From Euzebya sp051004735 (GTDB taxonomy: Bacteria; Actinomycetota; Nitriliruptoria; Euzebyales; Euzebyaceae), in contig JBPCKA010000030.1 of the NCBI GenBank assembly GCA_051004735.1, positions 1 through 41,177 of the forward strand: a stretch of DNA of 41,177 bases, read 5' to 3'. This document shows positions 7,558 to 16,097 of the stretch, piece after piece; the first letter of the stretch is position 1, and the number at the start of each line of letters is the position of its first letter. The notes below the pieces were generated by a model. The model made no database searches and had not been told where the DNA came from. It saw only the letters and a list, made by a program, of their open reading frames with translations. Both the position numbers and the translations under genes were made by a program.

Positions 7558-8927
7558 CCCGTTGCCTCCGAACCGACCGGTGTACCGACCGGCGTCTGGT
7601 CTGCACCTGACACGCGCTCGGCCACGTGGCGTCCAGAGGACCCACCCTGAGGCCCTTCCTCGGACCCACCTCCCGCGCCGGCGAGCAACTGCCGCAGCGT
7701 TACCGATGGCGGGAGCAGTCGTTCGAAGCGCCCGATGGTCGCAGGGATCACGCCGGTCCATTCCAGCGCCGTTCCCGGTCCCGCCGGTCGGGTGAATATC
7801 GGTTCGGTGGCGAACACGTCGCCGACGTGGGGCATGACGGCGACGATCTCGCGCACTTCGCGGCGCACCACTCCGTCGCTGCGGTCATGAAGATCGATGT
7901 GGACCACCAGATCGATGGCCGAGGAGAAGATCTTTCGGACCATCCGCTCGGGCACGTTCTCACCAGCCATGATCGCGGCGTTGGTCAGCGCCTCGAGTGC
8001 GTCCTGCCCTGAATTGGCATGCACCGTGCATGCGAATCCGCAGCCGGCGTTCACGGCTCGAGTGAGCTCGAAGGCCTCAGGTCCGCGAACCTCGCCGACA
8101 ACCAGCAACTCGCAGCGCATGCCCAGGCAGAACTTCACCAGATCGCGCAAGGTGATCGCCGCCTCGCCGGTGGGTGAGGGGGAGCGCGTTTCGTAATAGG
8201 AGCCGTGGGTCAGGGGTACGGTCAGTTCCCTGATCTCTTCACAGACCCTGACGCAACGACCGGGTGGCGCGGCGGCGAGCAAGCCCGTCAGCAGCGACGT
8301 CTTCCCGCAGCCAGGCTGCCCGCTGACCAGCACGCTGCTCCACCCCTGCATCACCAGTCCCAGTAACGCCGCGGCAGGTTGGCTGAGGGAACCGGTGCTG
8401 ACCAGACCATCCAGCGAATGACGACGACGGCTGTGCCGCCGGATGGTGGCCGACAGTCCCTCTGCCACCGGGGGGATTGCCGCTGACAGTCGTGCCCGGC
8501 CGTCCAGGACCCGGGCCTGCACGATCGGGTTACGCGTGTCCAACGTCCGGGTGGTCGACGCCAGCAGGCGGTCGATGACCGCCCGGTTCTCTGCTTCGGT
8601 GGTGGGGGCCTGCAGGCCATGCAGACGGCCGTTGCGATCCATGTAGGTCACCCGCGATCCTTCGATGAAGACCTCCTCCACCTCGGGGCGAGCAAGAATG
8701 TCGGTCAGCGGCCCGAAGGCGGTCACCGCTGCCAGTAACCGGTCGGCCATCTCATGGGCGTCACGCAGACGGGCATCGGTTCCTGTTTCGGCCCCCTGCT
8801 GGTAGTCGCTGACCGCACGCGCCACCAGGGTTTTGACCCGCTCCGGACTGGTGCGCGGATCGATGCGTTCGTGGTCCAACATGGCGAGGACCTGCTGACG
8901 CAGTCGTTCGTACACGGTCATCGTCAC
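7554..8927 (-). CDS. tadA: TadA/CpaF pilus assembly ATPase
   Basis: A 457-aa secretion ATPase that powers Flp pilus assembly. The C-terminal RecA-like domain has Walker A GQPGCGKT (residues 203-210), an Asp/Arg-box region with EEIRELTVPLT, Walker B ELLVVGEVRG (about 272-281) and a His box CTVHANS. The N-terminal domain includes the VEEVFIEGSRVTYMDRNGR region usual in CpaF. All catalytic motifs look intact. It is coupled at both ends by 4-nt overlaps, upstream to the TadZ-like gene and downstream to tadB. Confidence 0.92.
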   Translation of the reverse strand: MTMTVYERLRQQVLAMLDHERIDPRTSPERVKTLVARAVSDYQQGAETGTDARLRDAHEMADRLLAAVTAFGPLTDILARPEVEEVFIEGSRVTYMDRNGRLHGLQAPTTEAENRAVIDRLLASTTRTLDTRNPIVQARVLDGRARLSAAIPPVAEGLSATIRRHSRRRHSLDGLVSTGSLSQPAAALLGLVMQGWSSVLVSGQPGCGKTSLLTGLLAAAPPGRCVRVCEEIRELTVPLTHGSYYETRSPSPTGEAAITLRDLVKFCLGMRCELLVVGEVRGPEAFELTRAVNAGCGFACTVHANSGQDALEALTNAAIMAGENVPERMVRKIFSSAIDLVVHIDLHDRSDGVVRREVREIVAVMPHVGDVFATEPIFTRPAGPGTALEWTGVIPATIGRFERLLPPSVTLRQLLAGAGGGSEEGPQGGSSGRHVAERVSGADQTPVGTPVGSEATG

Positions 8928-10078
8928 GACGTCACCACTGCCAGCGCGCGGGTCAGTGCGGCCACGTCACGGCGAAAGGAGCCCCGTCCGACCCGACCGC
9001 CTTGCCAGCCGGCGCGGGGGACCCCACGATCAACGCCAATCGTATGGACCTGTTCGACGTCACAGGCCAGGCGCAGTTCGGCAATCGACTCGTCGCGGAC
9101 GAAGCGATCAACCCCCACCTGGTTCAACACCACATGCAGTCGGGTTCTGGCTGGCTGAACTCGCGCGATCAGCTCGACGGTGCGCCGGATGCTGGTGGGT
9201 TGGGGGCTGGCGATGACGACCAGGTCATGGCAACCGCTCACCAGTCCCAGTCCATGCCCAAAGCGCATCCCGGTCGGTCCGTCGACCCGCGGCAGGGCAT
9301 GACCAAGATCCACGATGACAGCCTGATGGTCCCGTCCCAGTACCCCGATCAGCGGAGCCAGGCTTCCCCCCCGAACGGTATGCCAGTCCTCCGCCGTGGC
9401 CATTCCCGGCAGCAGGTGGAGCGGACGTCGCGTTGACAGCTGATGCAACACCGCGTCCAGACGGCGGTTTCGTTGGATTGCGTGCAATGCGCTGTGCAAG
9501 TTCGGGTGCACTGGGGCGGCCAGACGCTGCGACAGGCTTGGCGCCAACTCATCGGCATCGACCAACACGGTGGAAACCCGGCCCGCCGCCAACCCGGCGG
9601 CCATCTCGATGGCCACCTCACTGACCCCGACGCCTCCCGGTGGCCCCGCCACGCCGATGATCCGGCCACCGTCATCAGCCGAGGTGGGCACCGACGGCCC
9701 GACCCGTGACGCGCGATCCTCCGGCAGTTGTTGGGCCAGCCCGCGGATGGCGGCCACCAACTCAGTGGTGTCGGCCTCCGTCGGCATCAGCGTGTCGACC
9801 CCGGCGTCGACCAGGTCACCCTTGCCCTGTGCATCAGCCGGGTCATAGATCCCCAGCACCGCACGTCCCTGTTGGTGCAACTCAAGCACGAAGGCGGGGG
9901 TCAGGAAGGAGGTGATGTCATCGACCACCACCACCGCGCAGTGCTCGGCCACGGCGTCCTGCGGGGTCAGCACCGTGGCACGAATCACCACACCGCCATG
10001 GTCGGCGGCGTACGCCCGTAACTGCCCTGCCCAACCACGGGGACTGGCGGCCAGCACCACCACCGGGTCCTCGGTCAC
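8924..10078 (-). CDS. CpaE/TadZ-like pilus localisation protein (MinD-type fold)
   Basis: A 384-aa protein with an N-terminal receiver-like domain (about 1-115; a VVVVDDITSF strand and a GVDTLMPTEAD loop) and a ParA/MinD-type domain. The expected deviant Walker A (KGGVGxTT) is altered to PPGGVGVSEVA with no lysines, although VLVDAD and VIVDLGH match the Walker A' and B strands. TadZ proteins often have weakened nucleotide motifs; loss of both lysines suggests little or no hydrolysis. It probably positions the Tad machine at a cell site. Overlaps both neighbours by 4 nt. Confidence 0.78.
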   Translation of the reverse strand: MTEDPVVVLAASPRGWAGQLRAYAADHGGVVIRATVLTPQDAVAEHCAVVVVDDITSFLTPAFVLELHQQGRAVLGIYDPADAQGKGDLVDAGVDTLMPTEADTTELVAAIRGLAQQLPEDRASRVGPSVPTSADDGGRIIGVAGPPGGVGVSEVAIEMAAGLAAGRVSTVLVDADELAPSLSQRLAAPVHPNLHSALHAIQRNRRLDAVLHQLSTRRPLHLLPGMATAEDWHTVRGGSLAPLIGVLGRDHQAVIVDLGHALPRVDGPTGMRFGHGLGLVSGCHDLVVIASPQPTSIRRTVELIARVQPARTRLHVVLNQVGVDRFVRDESIAELRLACDVEQVHTIGVDRGVPRAGWQGGRVGRGSFRRDVAALTRALAVVTS

Positions 10079-10749
10079 GACCCGCCCGCCTGCTCGACAC
10101 GCAACAGGTCGATGTCACCGGCACGCATGGCACGGGCGATTGCCAGAGCCTGTTCATCACCCACCGAGACCACCACGGCGTAGCTACCGCCGGTCGAGCC
10201 GACCCCGCTGCCGGGGTCAAGGACTTCCAGCACCCCGACATCGGAGACGACGAAATCCACGACGTCCCCAACGTCGGCAATCACGGCCACTCGGTCACCC
10301 ACCACCAACAGGCCGCCGGCCGCGCGGGACCGATCGATCGGGATGCTCATGGCTCCTGGTCCCGAACCCGCCGGGGCACGAAGGTCGGCGCTGCGCAACA
10401 GCAGTCCCGGTGACAGCGCCGCGGACGTGATCAGGTCGGTCTTTGACTCAAGGTCTGCCACGGTAGCGAACCGATACTCACCGGCGTCTGGGATGGCGAA
10501 CTCCCGCGGTTCCCACTGCAACTGCTGTACCGGTGTCCCCGCCGGGGCACTGGCCGTCAGGACCGGCACCACCACGCGGGGCTCCTCCCGGGTCACCAGC
10601 GCGTAGTTGGCCACCGCAGCCATCAGACCCGCGGCGATCATCAGCACCCAACCCCCGTTCAGCGGACGTCGCACCCGCGTCCTGACCGGTGGCAACCGCT
10701 CGTCCCCAACCTCGACGGCTGGTGTGTCGATGAACTCCCCACTCTGCAT
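10075..10749 (-). CDS. CpaB/RcpC-like SAF-domain pilus protein
   Basis: A 224-aa first gene of the Tad operon. It has a cytoplasmic N-terminus, one TM at about residues 33-52 (WVLMIAAGLMAAVANYALV), and an exported SAF-like domain with the pattern APAGTPVQQLQWEPREFAIP and then SIPIDRSRAAGGLLVVGDRV. That is the CpaB layout, but short, and actinobacteria lack the outer-membrane secretin that RcpC/CpaB serve in Gram-negatives. The operon promoter should lie in 10750-10912. Confidence 0.72.
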   Translation of the reverse strand: MQSGEFIDTPAVEVGDERLPPVRTRVRRPLNGGWVLMIAAGLMAAVANYALVTREEPRVVVPVLTASAPAGTPVQQLQWEPREFAIPDAGEYRFATVADLESKTDLITSAALSPGLLLRSADLRAPAGSGPGAMSIPIDRSRAAGGLLVVGDRVAVIADVGDVVDFVVSDVGVLEVLDPGSGVGSTGGSYAVVVSVGDEQALAIARAMRAGDIDLLRVEQAGGS

Positions 10750-10884
10750 ACCTGCCCCGTTTGTGCCAAATCGGCGGTGACCCGACCGCGGTGACTAGTC
10801 TTTCACACCATCCAGGCCGGCCGAAAGGCCCAATCCTAGAACCTGTGGAAACCCTTCTTTTCACCCGCTGTTTCGTCGTAGTCT

Positions 10885-10894
10885 GTGTCGACAC
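10885..10894. promoter_or_regulatory. 10-bp palindrome in the tad/HTH divergent promoter region
   Basis: GTGTCGACAC is a perfect palindrome 18 nt before the HTH gene ATG. A -10-like TAGTCT lies just upstream at about 10879-10884. The 163-bp region 10750-10912 separates the tad operon and the HTH gene, which are divergently transcribed, so it must hold both promoters. Binding by the HTH protein is possible but only inferred. Confidence 0.35.
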
Positions 10895-10912
10895 CACCTG
10901 GGAGGGTTGGTC

Positions 10913-11161
10913 ATGGCAGCACACACCGGCAGCAACCGATCGTTGGATGAGTACCCCGACATCCTGACCGCGGCCCTGGTCGCCGAGATGCTCGACATGA
11001 ACCTGGACTATGTCCGCAAGCTGTCCCGGGAGGGAACCATCCCCGCCCACAAGATGCCGGGTGGTCGAGTGTTTCGCTACTTCAAGGACGAGATCACGGG
11101 CTGGCTGCGTGACCTGCCGTCCCACGACCAGCAGGGTGACAGATCAGGGAAGGTCGACTGA
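10913..11161 (+). CDS. Excisionase/BldC-type helix-turn-helix protein
   Basis: An 82-aa small DNA-binding protein with a winged HTH of the MerR/excisionase class: LTAALVAEMLDMNLDYVRKL, then SREGTIPAHKMPGGRVFRYF with the usual wing, and EITGWLRDLP. GGGAGG lies about 7 nt before ATG 10913; an in-frame TTG at 10907 is less likely. It is divergent from the tad operon, which makes a regulatory link plausible but unproven. Its end overlaps the convergent gene by 18 nt. Confidence 0.8.
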   Translation: MAAHTGSNRSLDEYPDILTAALVAEMLDMNLDYVRKLSREGTIPAHKMPGGRVFRYFKDEITGWLRDLPSHDQQGDRSGKVD

Positions 11162-12007
11162 GTCCGTCGCGCGGGGCGCGCTGCGTGTCGCTTCCTGTTC
11201 CAGCAGTTCCGTACTTGCCACGGCGGCCAGATGCAACGGCACGACCTGCAACCCGGCGAAGGCCAGCGCAAACAGCACGATGGCCAGTCGGGTCACCAGC
11301 AGTTGCCCGGACAGATCCGCCGATGCCTGTGCCACCAGATCCCGCCCCTGCGTGATGGTGTCGTCGTAGGTGGCCAACAACTCCGAGGTCTGGCTCAGGG
11401 TGGCGTCAAATCCCGCCAATTCGATGGTCAAGTCAGACACTCCCTGGCCCACCTCGCCAAGGCTGCCGGCGGTCTGATCGATCAGGTCCGCCTGCTCGGT
11501 CAGTCGTTCGGGCAACCCGTCCAACGAGGTCTGCAGGGTGACCAGGGACTCTGCAAAGGACTGGTTGGGATCATAGGTCGGGCCAAACGGCAGGGAACTG
11601 AGCGCCCGCAATGTGGCGTCGATGGTGCCCGCGACGGTGATCAGTCCCGGCAGCGAGTCGTCGATCGCACCGACCGAGGTGGCCACGTCGTCACGGACCA
11701 GCGTCGCCAGTTCCCCCATCAACGTCTCGCCGTCATCAAAGGCTGCATCCAGGTCGGCGGTGGTGCTCTCAAGGGTCGCCAGGCTGGTTCCCAGCACGCC
11801 GATGGTGTCGCTGGCCACCCCGGCAGAGGCATCCAACGCCTCCAAGGTGTCGCTGGTCAGGTCCAACGACGCCTCGAGCGCCGCGCTGGTGCGGCCCAGC
11901 AGGATCCACCCGCTGATGGCACCGACCACGGCAGCCAGCAGGCCGAGGATCGCCACCCCTTTCAGGACGACGACCAGGCGAGCGGGGGGCAGCGGGAACA
12001 GGTGCAT
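11144..12007 (-). CDS. Two-TM protein with long extracytoplasmic helical domain
   Basis: A 287-aa protein I cannot assign to a named family. It has TM1 at about residues 9-36 (LVVVLKGVAILGLLAAVVGA) and TM2 near residues 235-255 (LLVTRLAIVLFALAFAGLQV). Between them are about 190 residues of Leu/Ser/Thr/Asp-rich heptad-like sequence, such as TSDTLEALDASAGVASDTIG. This resembles the sensory or stalk part of methyl-accepting proteins, but there is no signalling domain. The ATG at 12007 is preferred; the frame stays open to 12331 but there it is shadow of the ABC gene. It is divergent from the ABC exporter, with 25 bp between starts. Confidence 0.7.
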   Translation of the reverse strand: MHLFPLPPARLVVVLKGVAILGLLAAVVGAISGWILLGRTSAALEASLDLTSDTLEALDASAGVASDTIGVLGTSLATLESTTADLDAAFDDGETLMGELATLVRDDVATSVGAIDDSLPGLITVAGTIDATLRALSSLPFGPTYDPNQSFAESLVTLQTSLDGLPERLTEQADLIDQTAGSLGEVGQGVSDLTIELAGFDATLSQTSELLATYDDTITQGRDLVAQASADLSGQLLVTRLAIVLFALAFAGLQVVPLHLAAVASTELLEQEATRSAPRATDSVDLP

Positions 12008-12032
12008 GGGTTGCACTGGACCATAACCGGAT

Positions 12033-13034
12033 ATGACTGCAGCGATGCCAACACGTGCCGCGGGTGACGTCGACGTCGCCGAGTCAAAATCCGCCACCGA
12101 CCAGGTGGTCGCCGCCCGCTCGATCAGCCGATCCTTCGGCAACACCGAGGCGGTCAAAGACCTGGATCTGACGGTCGCCCCCTCCTCAATCCATGGGCTG
12201 ATCGGTCCCAGCGGCAGCGGCAAGACGACCACGGTCCGCATGCTGACCGGGATCCTTACCCCCACCGACGGGACGGTCAAGGTCTTCGGCAGCGACCCGC
12301 GGTTGCACGACACGGCCACACGGCAGCGCATCGGCTACATGCCGCAGCTGGGCGTGCTGTATCCGGAGTTGTCGATCCGCGAGAACCTGCGGTTCACCGC
12401 CAGCCTGTACAGCCTGCGCAAGGCCAAGGTCCGGATCGCGCAGGTGCTTGAACTGCTGGACATGGCCGACACTCAGAAGCTGCGGTTGGACCAGGCCTCA
12501 GGCGGCATGCAGCGACGGGTGGCCCTGGCCGCCGCGCTGCTGCACCAGCCCGCGTTGCTGTTTCTGGACGAACCCACCAGCGGCCTGGACCCGGTGCTAC
12601 GCCAACAGGTCTGGTCGCATTTCCAAGAGTTGAGCGCGGCGGGTTGCACCATCGTGGTGACCACACAGATCGTGTCCGAGGCGACGATGTGTGACAAGGT
12701 CGGCCTGATCGCCGACGGGCAGCTGGTCGCCGACGGCCACCCCGACGTGCTGCGACGGCAGGCCGCCGGAGGAGATGTGGTCGACCTGCATGCCACCGCC
12801 CTGATCAGACGCGAAACCCTGGAGGCGTTGATCGGCCATCAGTTGGTCCTGGACGGGTACCGGGTCGGCAAGGACGGACGAACCGTCCGTGTCGTGGTTG
12901 CCGACGCACAGGCGGCCATTGCCGAACTGACCCCCTTCCTTCAGTCCCACGACGTGGAGTTGAGCCTGTCCGAGGCCTACACCACCCCCTTCGACGACGT
13001 CTTCGTCGCGCTATTGGAGAACAACAATGGTTGA
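12033..13034 (+). CDS. ABC-2 type exporter, ATP-binding subunit
   Basis: A 333-aa ATPase. Walker A is GPSGSGKT (residues 58-65), the signature is ASGGM (155-159, a variant of LSGGQ), Walker B is LLFLDEPT (about 175-182), and a Q-loop lies in GYMPQLG. The C-terminal 90 residues form the extra domain common in DrrA/CcmA-type exporters. It overlaps the permease gene by 8 nt, so the two form one transporter. Substrate unknown; drugs, lipids or a small metabolite are all possible for this class. Confidence 0.9.
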   Translation: MTAAMPTRAAGDVDVAESKSATDQVVAARSISRSFGNTEAVKDLDLTVAPSSIHGLIGPSGSGKTTTVRMLTGILTPTDGTVKVFGSDPRLHDTATRQRIGYMPQLGVLYPELSIRENLRFTASLYSLRKAKVRIAQVLELLDMADTQKLRLDQASGGMQRRVALAAALLHQPALLFLDEPTSGLDPVLRQQVWSHFQELSAAGCTIVVTTQIVSEATMCDKVGLIADGQLVADGHPDVLRRQAAGGDVVDLHATALIRRETLEALIGHQLVLDGYRVGKDGRTVRVVVADAQAAIAELTPFLQSHDVELSLSEAYTTPFDDVFVALLENNNG

Positions 13035-14262
13035 CCTGCTGCGACGCCTGGTGGGCGTGGTCCGCAAGGAGATCGTCGAGCTACTGCGCCAGCCCGGCCT
13101 GCTGGCCATCTTGGTCATCGGCCCGCTGGCGATCCTGCTGCTGTTCGGATCGGGTGTGCGCGCCACCGATCCGGTGGTCAACTCCATCATCGTCGCCCCG
13201 CCCGACAACCCGCAGGTCGAACAGTTGGTCAGGGACTGGGCTGACACCCAGTCCGAACGATTGATGATCGATGAGATCACCACCGATGAGGAGGCGGCCG
13301 AACGCCGCCTTGCCGACGGGGAGGTCCAACTGGTGGTCATCGTCCCCGATGTGTCGCTGGAGGACCTGCAAAGTGAGGAACGCGCGGTGGTGCAGGTGCG
13401 CCACAACTTCATCGACCCGTTGGAAGGTCAGGCCATCCAACTGTTCACCGACGGCGCGGTCAACCAGATCAACGATCTGCTGGTCACCCGTGCGATCGAG
13501 GCGACCCAGTCAGTGGCCGACGAGGTGCTGGTCGATGCGGAGACCGGCGACGCTGCACCGGACCAGGCCGTCCAGGACGGCGTCCAGGCGTTGGTCGATC
13601 AGGACGCCTCGATACTGGCTCGGCCGCTGCGTGGCGAGTCGGAATCCATCGGCGGCAACGTGACCACGTCGCAGTTCTACGCACCGGCGGTGGTGGCCCT
13701 GATCCTGCAGCACCTGACGATCACCTTCGTGGCGCTGTCGGTCAGCCGTGAACGCTCACAACGAACCACCGAGTTGTTTGCTGTGTCTCCTTTGCGTCCC
13801 TCAGAACGTGTTGCCGGCAAGATCGTGGCCTACATGATCATCGGTGCGGCGTTGGGGGCCGCGATGCTGGCCGCGGTCGTGTGGCTGTTGGGCGCCCCCA
13901 TCCGTGCGGGTGTGGGGCCCGTTGCGATCGTGCTGGCCCTGGAACTGGCGGCCAGCATCGGCATCGGGTTCCTGCTGGCAGCCGTGGCGCGAAACATCAC
14001 CCAGGTGGTGCAGGGGTCGATGCTGCTGCTGCTGCTCAGCGTGTTCTTCGGCGGTCTGCTGCTGAGTCCCGAACGTCTGCTGAACTGGGCCCAGCCGATC
14101 GGGTGGATCCTGCCGATGACCCACTCAATCAGCCTGCTGCGCGACTCGATGCTGCAGGGCATCTCCCTGTCGGTGTTCCCCCTGGCCGTCCTGTCAGGGC
14201 TGACCATCATCGCGGTCCTGCTGGGCGGATGGCGGATCGGCCGGGAGGAACGGTTGGCCTGA
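13027..14262 (+). CDS. ABC-2 type exporter, permease subunit
   Basis: A 411-aa permease of the ABC-2 class. It has a TM near the N-terminus (LLAILVIGPLAILLLF), a large extracytoplasmic domain of about 150 residues, and then five further hydrophobic segments from about residue 220 to the C-terminus. HLTITFVALSVSRERSQRTT is the coupling-helix region typical of ABC-2 permeases. It is translated with the ATPase (8-nt overlap). Convergent with the next gene. Confidence 0.88.
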   Translation: MVDLLRRLVGVVRKEIVELLRQPGLLAILVIGPLAILLLFGSGVRATDPVVNSIIVAPPDNPQVEQLVRDWADTQSERLMIDEITTDEEAAERRLADGEVQLVVIVPDVSLEDLQSEERAVVQVRHNFIDPLEGQAIQLFTDGAVNQINDLLVTRAIEATQSVADEVLVDAETGDAAPDQAVQDGVQALVDQDASILARPLRGESESIGGNVTTSQFYAPAVVALILQHLTITFVALSVSRERSQRTTELFAVSPLRPSERVAGKIVAYMIIGAALGAAMLAAVVWLLGAPIRAGVGPVAIVLALELAASIGIGFLLAAVARNITQVVQGSMLLLLLSVFFGGLLLSPERLLNWAQPIGWILPMTHSISLLRDSMLQGISLSVFPLAVLSGLTIIAVLLGGWRIGREERLA

Positions 14263-14300
14263 GCTCTCGCGGGTTCATGCCGGGGGTCAACAACGCCAGA

Positions 14301-14834
14301 TCACCCAGCCGGCCGGGGCCACACCGCGGCCACCTGGACCGTGGGCAGCACGACCAGCCCATGCCGGGTCTGCAGCAGCAGGTGGTCCCGGGCGGCGGCC
14401 CGGATCAATCCCTCGACCATCTCACCATCGGCACGCAGCAGGGTCATCACCACACCTGCGGTTTCGTGCTCGGTCAACCGTGCCTGAAAGCTCTTGGCAC
14501 CAGCACCCGGCGGCGTGCCACCCGAGCGAACCTGCTGCGTGACCCGTAGCGCCGTCACCGCCGTCAGGGGCAGATCGATCCGGCCGCGGGTCGCCTCAAG
14601 GACCAGGTAGTCGGCCGCTGAATGCCTCACCGTGCCGTCCAGGACCAGACCGGCCACGCTGATCTCGACACGGTCCCCGCGAACGACCAGTTCAGCCGCC
14701 ACATCGGCCAGCGTCCGTGCGCGACGCTCAGACTGCACGGCCAACGCTTCGTATTCCGCCTGCTCCGAGCGCACCTCGGCATCCATGGCGGCGGCAACGC
14801 GCTGCAGTTCATGCTCGATCCCCGAACCCTCCAT
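14301..14834 (-). CDS. Hypothetical protein, coiled coil plus two related beta modules
   Basis: A 177-aa protein not recognised. Residues 1-50 are a charged helix likely to form a coiled coil (HELQRVAAAMDAEVRSEQAE). Two segments then share a pattern: VLDGTVRHSAADYLVLEATR followed by IDLPLTAVTAL, and VEGLIRAAARDHLLLQTRHG followed by VVLPTVQVAAV. They look like a duplicated small beta-barrel of the Sm/PRC type. Start ATG 14834 is chosen because the frame upstream is shadow of the methyltransferase. It is divergent from that gene, with 48 bp between. Confidence 0.62.
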   Translation of the reverse strand: MEGSGIEHELQRVAAAMDAEVRSEQAEYEALAVQSERRARTLADVAAELVVRGDRVEISVAGLVLDGTVRHSAADYLVLEATRGRIDLPLTAVTALRVTQQVRSGGTPPGAGAKSFQARLTEHETAGVVMTLLRADGEMVEGLIRAAARDHLLLQTRHGLVVLPTVQVAAVWPRPAG

Positions 14835-14882
14835 CAGCAGACGATAGCAAACGCCGGTGTGGTGGTGGCAGGCTCTAACGCC

Positions 14883-15674
14883 ATGACCGCGACACAACGA
14901 TGGACCACGCAACTTCACCAGTGGGCGATTCCTGCGGAGATCCTGGACCAGGCTCCACGCAATCCCTATGAGTTCCCGCCGGCGATGATCCGCAAGGCCC
15001 ATGTCGAGCCGCTGTCAAGCCCCACGGGGGTGGTCACATTGGAACGGCTGGGGCCGGGCGAACGGCTGTTGGACGTCGGCTGTGGTGCCGGGCGCATCTC
15101 GGGTGCCTTCACCGCCGACCACGAGGTCGTGGGCGTCGAGCCGCGACCAGCCCTGGCCCAGGTGTCACGGGAGGCAGGTGTCACCGTGATCGAGGGACGC
15201 TGGCCCGATCAGGTCAAGCAGGCCGGCACGGCCGAGGTGTGCCTGTGCACCCATGTCCTGTACGACGTGCAAGAGCCTCAGCCGTTCCTGGTCGCACTGG
15301 CCGCTGCCGCCCGCCGACGAGTGGTTGTGGAGGTCACCGGCTCCCATCCCTGGACGGGCATCGGCCCACTGTATGAACTGGTCCACGGCATCAGCCGACC
15401 CACCGGCCCCACCGCCGAACTGCTGGTGCAGGTGATCCAGGAGGCATGCGGGGTCATGCCCCAGATCCAGGACTGGACCCGACCCGGGTCAATCTATGCC
15501 GATGCCGAGACGATGCTGGATCAGGACCGACGCATGCTGTGCATCGGCGCCGATCATCCCAAGACCGCGGCGTTGGCCGAGGCGGTGATGGCCCGGGTTC
15601 AGATCCTGCCCAGCGGTGAGGTGCAACTGCCCCCGGTCCGCCAGGCCACGATCTGGTGGGATGTCGATGGGTGA
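14883..15674 (+). CDS. Class I SAM-dependent methyltransferase
   Basis: A 263-aa protein. Motif I is LLDVGCGAGRIS near residue 60, motif II is an acidic end at VVGVEPRP, and a post-motif segment CLCTHVLYDVQEPQPFL follows. A Rossmann methyltransferase is clear, the methyl acceptor is not. The N-terminal 50 residues, with WTTQLHQWAIPAEILDQAP, form a helical lid. The next gene overlaps its end by 8 nt, which suggests a functional pair with the small Cys protein. Confidence 0.8.
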   Translation: MTATQRWTTQLHQWAIPAEILDQAPRNPYEFPPAMIRKAHVEPLSSPTGVVTLERLGPGERLLDVGCGAGRISGAFTADHEVVGVEPRPALAQVSREAGVTVIEGRWPDQVKQAGTAEVCLCTHVLYDVQEPQPFLVALAAAARRRVVVEVTGSHPWTGIGPLYELVHGISRPTGPTAELLVQVIQEACGVMPQIQDWTRPGSIYADAETMLDQDRRMLCIGADHPKTAALAEAVMARVQILPSGEVQLPPVRQATIWWDVDG

Positions 15675-16071
15675 ACCCGACCCGTTGGACACCGCAGCGC
15701 TGCGCCGGATGCTGATCAGGGAGCATCCGTGGCTGTCTGACACCGAGTTGGGTCCTCAGGCGGTGTCTGCCGGAGAATGTGATCTGTGCCACCACGAGGC
15801 ACGACTGGTGCAACCGTGCGGCCCCGCCCCGCCAGAGCTGGGTGGCACGGCAACTCCCGACTGGGCCCTGGGCAGGGGCTGCGCCCAGGCGCTGGGCACC
15901 GATGGGTGGTGTGAGGGCCACCGCGACCAGGCCGACGCCGCACTGGCCTGGCTTGCCGACCTTCCGGCCGACGCCGACTTGGTGGCCCGGTTGTGGTGGC
16001 TGGCCACCGGGGAGATCCGCCCCGATCCTGCGCTGCTCCACCGGGCGCGGGCCCTTCTGGATGTCGTCTGA
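15667..16071 (+). CDS. Hypothetical protein with possible zinc-binding cysteines
   Basis: A 134-aa protein, not recognised. Cys and His residues cluster in GECDLCHHEARLVQPC and again in GRGCAQ and GWCEGH, and could bind a metal. The C-terminal part is helical (LAWLADLPADADLVARLWWL). ATG 15667 is preferred to ATG 15661 because GGTGGG sits at a proper 6-nt distance. It overlaps the methyltransferase gene by 8 nt and precedes the LOG gene by 26 nt. Confidence 0.58.
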   Translation: MGEPDPLDTAALRRMLIREHPWLSDTELGPQAVSAGECDLCHHEARLVQPCGPAPPELGGTATPDWALGRGCAQALGTDGWCEGHRDQADAALAWLADLPADADLVARLWWLATGEIRPDPALLHRARALLDVV

Positions 16072-16097
16072 TAACGCCGGTCACTACGCTGTGAGCG

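Noticed and set aside
7558..7761. Upstream extension of tadB to give 362 aa
   Set aside because: That part is shadow of tadA; a GTGA overlap at 7557 gives the natural start.
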